Positions 56,821 to 64,000 of a DNA stretch of 64,000 nucleotides are shown here, piece by piece. The notes beneath the pieces are model-generated. The model searched no databases, was not told where the DNA came from, and saw only the letters and a program-made list of their open reading frames with translations. The position numbers and the translations under genes were made by a program. How positions within the stretch are numbered: position 1 is the first letter of the stretch; the number at the start of each line of letters is the position of its first letter. The stretch is taken from positions 160,063-224,062 of the forward strand of contig WTPW01001252.1 in the NCBI GenBank assembly GCA_009809945.1, written 5' to 3'. Source of the DNA: Gigaspora margarita. Its lineage: Eukaryota; Glomeromycota; Glomeromycetes; Diversisporales; Gigasporaceae.

Positions 56821-57360
56821 ATACCATATGTTTCTGAAAATAAGCTACCTTTTTTGGATGATTTTGGACACTAAAAATCTAGGATATAATCAATTTTTGG
56901 TCAGTTACCAATAGTTGTTACATAGTAAAGTCTAAAATTACTATGTAAATCAAATATTAGTGCTTATGTAGACTTGTTTGGGAGACTCAACTACACATAT
57001 GCTAAAAGTTTCATCAAAATAGGAGTACTTTTTATTATTTGACTTTTAATTTTAATGTTTATTGAATATATTTTGTTAATAAAATTTTAATCTCTTTATT
57101 GATCGTAAAAATTAAAAACCAATTAATAAAAAGTTCTCCAATTTTGTTGTAAACTTCAAAAAATACATATTTTGATATTCTAAATAAGTTTACTTAAGCG
57201 ACTTTAATCGATTTACTTAGTAAACTTTGGACTTTACTATATAGCAACTTTCATCAATTGTGAAGTAGTTTATTTTTGGGTCAAAGATGTTTTTAGATTT
57301 TGACCAATAGAAGGAGTAGTTTATTTTTGGAAGTAGCTTATTTTTGGCAATATACAGTAT
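56821..57360. mobile_element. MITE with AAAATAAGCTACC ends, copy 1
   Basis: From TTTCTGAAAATAAGCTACC to GTAGCTTATTTTTGG followed by CAATATACAGTAT. Followed at once by a second, about 85% similar copy. Confidence 0.75.
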
Positions 57361-57362
57361 TT

Positions 57363-57923
57363 ATATTACTGTATGCTTCTGAAAATAAGCTACCTTTTTT
57401 GGATGATTTTGGACACAAAAAATCTGGGGTTGCTTATTTTTGAATAAAATCAATTTTTGGTAAATCACCAATAGTAGCTACATATTAAAGTCTAAATTCT
57501 AATATATAAATATATTATTTACGCTTATGTAAACTTATTTGGGAGACCAAACTACACCTATTCGAAAGTTTTATCAAAATATGAGTACTTTTTATTATTT
57601 AACTTTTAGTTTTTACTTTCAATGAATATATTTTGTTATTAAAATTTTAATCTCTTCGTTGAACGTAAATATTAAATTCCAATTAATAAAAATTTCTTCA
57701 ATTTTGTTGTAAATTTTAAGGTATACGTATTTCGATCTTCTAAATAAGTTTACTTAAGCGACTTTAATCAATTTGCATAGTAAATTTTGGACTTTACTAT
57801 ATAAAAACCTTCATCGATTGTGATTAGCTTATTTTTGAATCAAAGACGTTTTTGCATTTCTTGACCAAAAGAGAGGAGGTAGTTTATTTTTGGATGTAGC
57901 TTATTTTTGGCAATATACAGTAT
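57363..57923. mobile_element. MITE with AAAATAAGCTACC ends, copy 2
   Basis: From ATTACTGTATGCTTCTGAA to GGCAATATACAGTAT; the ends are inverted (TACTGTATGC/ATATACAGTA). Same family as 30558-30890. Confidence 0.75.
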
Positions 57924-58339
57924 TCAAACTCAAACTAGTTTGCAAACTTCAAACTCAAACCCAAATCAAACTCAAATTTAACTAAAAAGTTTGCTCCAAA
58001 TCAAACTCAAATATTTTTTTAATGCTAGTTTGAGATTGGGTTTGATTTGAAATCAAATCAAACTCAAACTTTGCCTAAAGTTTGATTTGATCCAGGTTTG
58101 TAGGAACCCTAGCACAATGTACCCTGGGTCAACAATATTTTCAGCAACCTGTTCACTCTGGTTTTGCTCCCTTTGGAGCACCTGCTTTTATAAGTTCTAT
58201 TCCAAATTCAGGTCCTTATTAGAATTGGTACGGAAAACAAAGAAGCCCATAGAGTCGAGCTTGGACTTTTTAGGGAGGTCCCAAATCATATGTCCTGACT
58301 AGACTGATGAGACAGAATAGAAATTCTGGTATTGTATGT

Positions 58340-58382
58340 TTTATTTGTGAGGAAAGGGTCCATATAGCATGGGACTGTCTAC
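58340..58382 (+). pseudogene. CCHC zinc-knuckle segment of the DIRS fossil
   Basis: CFICEERVHIAWDC, spacing C-x2-C-x4-H-x4-C, the Gag type of nucleic-acid-binding knuckle. Confidence 0.7.
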
Positions 58383-58724
58383 AGGAAAAATTAGGCCAGC
58401 CCTTTCAGAAGTTAGAACCAGACAGATAGAGGGCTTGACTATACTCAGGAGAGATCAAGTTAGAAGGAGAAAAAAGTAGTGGACCAAATTCATTTAGGAG
58501 AATTGGTGAGATATTGGAAGGAAGTTTAGAACCTGTGTTGTTAGTAATATCATAGTTGGAGAACAAAGTACCCTGGTTTCCAAGAGAAGTAAAGTCATTA
58601 TACTTTTGGGAGATCCAAGACAATTCCAATTTTCAAAGGATGTATTGGACTGCTTTACTTAGGACTGGAGAAATAAAGTAAACTATGCTTGCCCTCCCTT
58701 TGACCTGGTGTATCAAGGCTTGAC

Positions 58725-58909
58725 TAGTGATATGCTATTTATATGATATCTACAAAATGTTAGCATACAGTACGTACAGTACATACAGTACATACTGTAT
58801 GTACTGTATATATAGTTCTTTTCTGGTATCTGATTAGCTGGAACAAGTGATTAGCAAAAATTTTAGTGTACAGTACTGTACATATAGTACTGTATGCGGC
58901 ACCTTACTA
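58725..58909. mobile_element. hAT-like MITE, 185 bp, TAGTGATATGC ends
   Basis: Left TAGTGATATGC, right GCGGCACCTTACTA, perfect 8-bp TSD GGCTTGAC (58717-58724, 58910-58917). Inside are palindromic CAGTACATACAGTACATA units. Short relative of 25594-26997. Confidence 0.9.
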
Positions 58910-59072
58910 GGCTTGACACATAGTTAGGAGTGTGAAGCTACAGTAATATTAATTCTTCTGGTTTGGGTTTTAGTACTTTGGTGGCTGATATTTCTTGGGG
59001 CCCCTAAAGAGGTGATAGAGCTACCACCAGCTTCAGGAATCATTATTCCTGGGCCATTGGGCAGAGAGAGCC

Positions 59073-59975
59073 ATGCAAAAACCCTGCTTGAAAATTACTA
59101 GCTGCAAGGATAGTCTGGTTGAAATACTGCTAAGTCAAGCAGAAACTTTAGCTTTTCAAGCTGTGGATGAAAGATATAGAGCAAGATTAGGAAAGACTCA
59201 ATATGTTTTCACAAAATTTTGTAATTGGACTGGAGAAGTAGCCTGCTCAGCAAGTATCAATATGGTTAGAGCTTTTTTAGGTTGGTTAGAGTTGGCAGGT
59301 TTAACAATGCAGGTACAAGAGTATTTTGGAGCTGTAGCAAGACTATATAAGGAGAGAGGTTTTGCTAATCCAGCACAGAACCTAAGAGTAAAGGAGGTAG
59401 TGAAGGGTATAAAAATAATTAGAGCTAAAGAAAAGGAAGCAGATTGGCTATAAGACTCTTCTCATTAAGAAATTACTATAGCGATCCTCTAAAAAGTGTG
59501 GATCCTGTAATTTGGTGCAGAGACCTGGCCTTGGTAGGTTTAGATCTTCGTATGATCCAAAGGTCAGGAGAGCTGTTTAAGCTTAAAATAAAAGATGTGA
59601 AAGAAAAATTGGGTTTGCTTTGGCTCAGAGTTAGAAAAGCAAAAAATGACTTTTTTGCAAATGGAAAGTTTGTTTTATTTGAGCCTATTGGAAGCAAAAT
59701 TTGTTCAGTTAGGCTATTGAGTAAATACCTTAAGGTCAGTCCATTTACACTTTGCAATGAGCTTTTGTTTTTTTCAAAGAAAGAAGGAGAAAAGTCAGTA
59801 GCATTAATTTCATTTGTAGTCAAGTGAATGGTAGAGGATATAAAGGCAAAAGGTCGCTTTATGGCCCATAGTTTGAGAATAGGGGCTACAGCTACATTAA
59901 GGAGTGGAATGTTATTGACTCAAATTAAAACTATTGGAGGTGGGACTCGAAGGCTGTTATATTATATTTAAGAGT
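59073..59975 (+). pseudogene. Tyrosine recombinase region of the DIRS fossil
   Basis: Recognised by an N-terminal SAM-like core-binding part (59073-59453) and a catalytic part with RMIQRSGELFKL (first Arg box) and HSLRIGATATL (His-x-x-Arg box). This is the recombinase that replaces integrase in DIRS and Ngaro elements. Broken. Confidence 0.78.
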
Positions 59976-60160
59976 TGTTGAGACTACAAAGGATAGAGCA
60001 TTGATGAAAATGGGTTTCTAAGTTTTTGTTATCAGTAAGTACATAAGGGCTCTATACATGATGCTAGTTTTGTAATAAAAGGTAGGGAATCTAGAGTCAA
60101 TTCTCTTGAAGTTTCTATATATATATTTCATTGTTATATATCAGAAATTGGTTGAGTGAC

Positions 60161-61380
60161 AAATGTTGATGTCGTGAACAAAGTCACAAGCATCTTTTTT
60201 CATGAGACCATGACCCAGGCCCATTATGCAGGGTGATTGATAGGTAAGTTTTAAGTATTTGATGACAGGGATGATTTATTTAAGAGTAAGGTATGTATAA
60301 TGTATTGTTTAAGGAATAACAGATGGTTAAGTAAGTATAAGGTTATAGGAAGTTGTTATTTAAGAGAGGTAAAGATAGAAATTGTTCTGCCTCTTTTGTT
60401 TTTGCTGTTAGCTTAACATTAGTCTAGCTTTATTAATAGTACCCACTCACCCATTACTAGGCTTCTTTGGTTCACTTGCATAAATGGTTTGGTAGTTGGC
60501 GGTGTTGGAAAAATTACTTAGGTTTGTGAAAAATTGACAACTGAATAGACCAGGAATTTTAGAAATTTATGTTGATGCTGTGAACAAAGTTACAGGCATC
60601 CTTTTGTTACGAGCCCATAACCTGGGCCCATAATGCAGAATGATTGTTGGGTAAATTTTAAGTATTTGATGACAGAGGTGATGTATTTAAGAGTAAGGCA
60701 TGTATGATGTATTGTTTAAGAAATAACAGATAGTTGAGTAAGTATGAGGTCATAGGGAGTTGTTATTTAAAACAGGTAAAGATGGAAATTGTTCTACCTC
60801 TTTTGTTTTTGCTGTTAGCTTAATGTTAGTCTAGCTTTATCAAAAGTACCTGTTCACCTACTACTAGGCTTATTTGGTTCACTTGTATAAATAGTTGGGT
60901 GGTTAGGGTGTTGGAGAAATTACTTAGAGTTTGTAAGAAATCGACAACTGAACAGACCAGAAATTTTAGAAATTTATGTTGATGCCATGAACGAAGTCAC
61001 AGGCATCCTTTTGTTATGAGACCATGACCTGGGCCCATAATGCAAGGTAATCGATAGGTAAGTTTTAAGTATTTTGATAACAGAGGTGATGTATTTAAGA
61101 GTGAGGTATTATAATGTATTGTTTAAGAAATAACAGATAGTTGAGTAGGTATAAGGTCATAGGGAGTTGATATTTAAGTATAGTAAAGATGGATATTGTT
61201 CTACCTCTTTTGTCTTTGCTGTTAGCTCGACGGCAGTTTAGCTTTATCGATAGTACCCGCCCACCCACCACTAGACTTATTTGGTTCACTTGCATAAATG
61301 GTTGGGTGGTTAGTGGTGTTGGGAAAATTACTTGGTATTTGTGAAATCGACAACTATACAGACTAGGAATTTTAGAAATT
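60161..61380. repeat. Three tandem ~410-bp terminal units of the DIRS fossil
   Basis: Units start at GTTGATG(T/C)(C/T)(G/A)TGAAC near 60161, 60572 and 60978. Each contains the left-terminal A segment plus a CACCCA...ACTAGGCTT stretch. Confidence 0.85.
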
Positions 61381-61579
61381 TAAGGAAATAACCAAACTGA
61401 TGCTATAAAAAATATCTGTGGATCATGTGACTAGTGAGGCAAAATCCTATATATGTATTTCATTATTATATGTTGAAAATTGGTCGAATGCCAAAATAAT
61501 AAACTCTCTTCTCATCTCCTTCCCCCTTTTTGTGAGAAGGATGTAACGTAAACCACTGAATTAAATTGGGATCATTTAA

Positions 61580-61965
61580 GCCATATTTTTTTAAAATATT
61601 TGAATAGGAATTAAACAACTATTAAAATTAAACGAAGTTCAAATAAAACTAAATTAGGTTAAATGAATCTAAATTAGGCTATTCAAAGTTGATTATTAGG
61701 TTAACGTCAATATTAAGGCTCAGGCATGGGATTAAACAACCACATATAGTTTCAAGAATATTTAATCAAATCTCATTGGCCAACATTATTCACATGATTA
61801 ATGAAGCTAATACTGCATTGTTATTGGCTTGCTTATTTTTGGGAGAAGGCAATTAAGCAAGTAAGAATAACATTAACCTAATAATCAACTTTGAATAGCC
61901 TTAGGTTCATTTGAACCTTGTTGAATTTTAATAGCTGTTTAATCCCCCCAAATATTAAAAAAAAC
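61580..61965. mobile_element. Outer TIR element around a nested MITE
   Basis: GGAATTAAACAACTATTAAAA at 61607 and TTTTAATAGCTGTTTAATCC at about 61928 are inverted. The match continues through AAGTTCAAAT/ATTTGAACCTT towards the middle, where the nested MITE sits. Confidence 0.6.
61677..61900. mobile_element. PIF/Harbinger-like MITE, 224 bp
   Basis: Perfect inverted ends GGCTATTCAAAGTTGATTAT and ATAATCAACTTTGAATAGCC, longer inwards. Perfect TTA duplication (61674-61676, 61901-61903). Confidence 0.88.
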
Positions 61966-62033
61966 GTTTTAATTTCAGACAGCCTAAGCAAGAACATGCG
62001 CTATCCAAATTCCACACTAAATAAGGATTTTTA

Positions 62034-62521
62034 CAGAGCCATCTCCAAATTTCCAGGTCAGATGCATCAGATCTAGATTAGCATTTAGCCCTAGTTGTTA
62101 GCAACTCATATGGGGTTCACAAAAATTCTGGGTCAGCATATGTCAGAGTGCATAGGAACTATGGTCAGCTGGATCAGAATAGATCAATTTTGCCCCAATA
62201 TCATAAAAATAAATCATATCCATTCATTAAGTAAAAAATATCTAGCTGATAATTTTGCTATAGAATCTGCTAACAAATAGGGCTAACCGCTGACCTAGAT
62301 CCAACGCATCTGAACCAGAAATTTGGGGACAGCTCTGTAAAAATTATTTGTTAGCAGGTTCTATAGAAAATTATTAGCTGGCCATTTTTTACTTAATGGA
62401 TAGATATGATTTATTAGTAAAATTTTTATAATCTTGGAGTAAAATCGGTCAATTCTGATCCAACTGACCATGATTCTAATGCATTCTGACATATCCTGTC
62501 CTGGAATTTTAGGGACCCCTG
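62034..62521. mobile_element. Tc1/mariner-like MITE interrupted by a copy of itself
   Basis: Outer ends CAGAGCCATCTCCAAATTTCC and GGAATTTTAGGGACCCCTG with TA flanks. The body stops at GTTAGCAACTCA and resumes at TTGTTAGCAGGTTC after the inner copy. Confidence 0.85.
62111..62337. mobile_element. Inner Tc1/mariner-like MITE
   Basis: TA-flanked (62109-62110, 62338-62339), opposite in orientation to the outer copy. Left end TGGGGTTCACAAAAATTCTG, right end CAGAAATTTGGGGACAGCTCTG. Confidence 0.85.
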
Positions 62522-62707
62522 TATAAGTTTTAAATAAGAGAGAGAGAACATAAATTCATATTCTTTTTATAATAAATGCCTAATGAATTATAAATACCCG
62601 TATCTCATAATTTACTACCAAATTTATGTAGTCTACTAATATCAACTATCAAAGTTAAACTTTGCATGATGATGGTTAAACTATTTAAATTATCAATTAT
62701 AATACAA

Positions 62708-62867
62708 CAGGGTGAAACCTGTGCTGAATTTTGATTAAATTCGCTATGCAGATCACATGAGGGTGAAATCTGCGTTAATATATAAAACACACTATACTAA
62801 TGCAGATTTCACACAAACCCTATGATCAAAGAGGGTTTTACTAGAATCTAGTACAGGTTTCACCCTG
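62708..62867. mobile_element. Small TIR element, 160 bp
   Basis: Ends CAGGGTGAAACCTGTGCT and AGTACAGGTTTCACCCTG are inverted. GGGTGAAATCTG/CAGATTTCAC words repeat inside. CAGGG ends suggest hAT, but no TSD is readable. Confidence 0.65.
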
Positions 62868-62874
62868 ATATATT

Positions 62875-63275
62875 CCCTGTAAAAAAAAGTAGCACATTGT
62901 ACAGGCCAAATAGCACAGGAAAAACAACCATTATGTATCTCTACAAAAAATTTAATGTGCAAATTACAGTCCATAAACTGTTCTTTCACTGCAATTTCTG
63001 TAGAAAAATGTGCCAAAATCCATGGATTTTAGTTTAGTAAACTGCTCCAAAATCAGATTCATTTACTATTCAAAATTTACAGAGTGAATATGCCAAAAAT
63101 GGCATGGTGAAAATAAACTATCCCATACCCCATATGTTAATTACAGTGCACTATCCTGTGCTTTCCATTATTTTAGTAAACGTGCCAAAATATGTGTATT
63201 TTGGCTTAGTAAATGGCTGCAAAATGCAGTCCAAAATTCACATGTAAACCAGTAACAGGTAATGGTATGGGATAT
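62875..63275. mobile_element. TIR element of the CCCTATAAG family, right end worn
   Basis: Left end CCCTGTAAAAAAAAGTAGC; interior ATCCATGGATTTT and TTTTGGCTTAGTAAA words shared with 48385-48836. The right end is too diverged to place exactly. Confidence 0.6.
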
Positions 63276-63289
63276 GGATTCGTATTATT

Positions 63290-63640
63290 CGGCTGACAAT
63301 CATTTCACAGACATAACACTATACCGACAATCAATTTACCGACAAGATTTTTTAACTGACACATAATTCGCTGATACTCGATTTACCGACATGATACTTT
63401 TTACCGACAATTTGATTTTACCGACACATACTTCACCGACAATTTATTTTACTAACACGCTCATTTTACCGAAAATAGAATTTATCGACAAGCTTATTCT
63501 ACTGACAATTACAATTCACCGACAATACAATTCACTGACAATACAATTCACCGACAATACAATTCACCAACAATACAATTCACCGACAATACAATTTGCT
63601 GACAATACAATTTGCTGACAATACAATTTGCTGACAATAA
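63290..63640. repeat. ACCGACAAT subterminal-type short repeat array
   Basis: More than twenty (A/T)CCGACA(A/T) or CTGACAAT words with irregular spacing at first. They become a regular 15-16-bp repeat (TTCACCGACAATACAA) at 63500-63640. Possibly the subterminal array of the transposon whose transposase starts at 63816. Confidence 0.75.
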
Positions 63641-63815
63641 ATCATAAATTACAGCTGTTTTCATAATTTCTGGACCACTCTAAAAAAATTTGCCGAAGTC
63701 TATTCGGGCCCGAAGTTGATAAGTTATTTACCTCAGTGTTATACAACATATATAAATGCATAATACTTGTGTACTAGTACAAATCAACATCTAAGATTTT
63801 TAATTCGTCAAAAAA

Positions 63816-64000
63816 ATGGTACTTTCAAAACGTCTGCGTTGAAAAATCGTTGAAAAGTACTTGTCAGCTAGAATAATTGCTAAACACTTGGGTGTTAGCA
63901 GGGCTTCTGTGGGTCGAGTTCTCAAGCAATTTCAAANGTNNGCTNTGTTGAAGAATTACCATCACTTTTGGGCAGAACTCGTTTATTTAATATGGATGAT
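63816..64000 (+). pseudogene. Tc1/mariner-type transposase, N-terminal start (runs off window)
   Basis: From the ATG, MVLSKRLR is followed by a TGA at 63840-63842 and then by KIVEKYLSARIIAKHLGVS and RASVGRVLKQF. This is a helix-turn-helix of the kind at the N-terminus of Tc1/mariner (IS630-type) transposases, which binds the element's ends. GRTRLFN near the end matches the GRPR-like hinge. Ns at 63937-63945 obscure the frame between the two. The TGA sits where CGA would be expected, so the copy is probably inactive. The DDE domain lies outside the window. Confidence 0.65.

Larger units (their letters stand above)
55850..58111. mobile_element. hAT-like element, 2262 bp, TAGGGTTC ends
   Basis: TIRs TAGGGTTC and GGAACCCTA with a perfect 8-bp TSD GCACAATG (55842-55849, 58112-58119). 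Both ends are lined with TTTGATTTGAGTTTGA and AACTCAAATCAAA words, as in 9071-9355. The middle holds two tandem-like copies of another MITE (56821-57360, 57363-57923). No transposase. Confidence 0.88.
54830..61500 (+). mobile_element. DIRS/Ngaro-like YR retrotransposon fossil
   Basis: Split direct repeats: a ~275-bp 'A' segment at 54836-55110 recurs at the right end, where a short 'B' segment (about 60110-60158) is followed by three tandem A-containing ~410-bp units (60161-61380) and B again (about 61446-61500). The A1 - interior - B1 A2 B2 order is the DIRS/Ngaro plan. Parts: SAP-like segment (55293-55499), CCHC knuckle (58340-58382) and tyrosine recombinase (59073-59975). An RT region is not seen, so it is probably an internally deleted copy. 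Broken, with several breaks. It holds two hAT-like insertions (55850-58111, 58725-58909). Confidence 0.78.
50866..61569. mobile_element. PIF-like MITE split into two halves by a ~10.6-kb block
   Basis: The left half (50866-50907) reads CCAGACCAATTTAATTCAG and ends in CTTCCCCCTCAC. The right half (about 61513-61569) starts CTTCCCCCTTTTTGTGAGAA and ends GTAAACCACTGAATTAAATTGG. Together they match the MITE at 652-766. Everything between them (LTR element and DIRS-like element) is insertion. Confidence 0.6.

Noticed and set aside
59073-59975. A Crypton (recombinase-only DNA element)
   Set aside because: The split direct repeats and the CCHC and SAP-like segments fit a DIRS/Ngaro element better.
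63500-63640. CRISPR-like array
   Set aside because: Units are 15-16 bp without unique spacers, and the organism is eukaryotic.

Overview
The window looks like a repeat-dense, strongly AT-rich fungal nuclear contig. Three things suggest an arbuscular mycorrhizal fungus (Glomeromycotina; Rhizophagus or a close relative): intron-rich GMC oxidoreductase genes with short introns, the AATAAAACT nonamer arrays whose translations read FISFISFIS, and the density of small DNA transposons. The genus is an inference. Single-N junctions show that this is a draft scaffold.

Only one host gene family is visible: GMC (FAD) oxidoreductases. Two complete-looking, 8-exon paralogues lie on the minus strand (21679-24049 and 37290-39709). 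Exons 2-8 have identical lengths in both, and both use the same GC-AG splice donor at the end of exon 7. A third, 5'-truncated copy (19411-20113, plus strand) holds only the last two exons and points towards the first paralogue. The family acts on small alcohols or similar substrates; the substrate cannot be read from sequence.

Everything else is mobile DNA, much of it nested and datable by nesting. 1-8 kb: PIF/Harbinger-like, hAT-like and 7-bp-TSD MITEs, a foldback and pogo-like MITEs. 8.03-15.32 kb: an LTR element without recognisable pol, whose left LTR contains a tRNA-derived SINE that itself contains a hAT MITE. 15.8-19.05 kb: more MITEs and a roughly 90-bp satellite. 25.5-27.6 kb: a hAT-like element inside another TIR element. 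28-30.4 kb: a Tc1 MITE and two SINEs in opposite orientation. 31.4-36.4 kb: a decayed Ty3/gypsy-type fossil broken up by at least five MITEs. 41.45-49.06 kb: a hAT-like element split by a 5.3-kb LINE with 203-bp target duplications, a foldback and another TIR element. 50.86-61.57 kb: a small MITE split by a gag-bearing LTR element plus a DIRS/Ngaro-like fossil with split direct repeats and a tyrosine recombinase; the DIRS element carries two further hAT-like insertions. 61.6-64 kb: nested Tc1 MITEs and the start of a Tc1/mariner transposase running off the end.

The most unusual signals are: (1) a foldback family with long hairpin arms and a conserved arm core, seen at 33.1 kb, 47.7 kb, 49.1 kb and, more divergent, 2.2 kb; (2) MITEs with 7-bp TSDs and internal telomere-like motifs; (3) a UAAUGA stop-start junction and a 203-bp TSD in the LINE; (4) shared GC-AG introns in the GMC paralogues; (5) seven or more hAT-like insertions with 8-bp TSDs that can be read directly.
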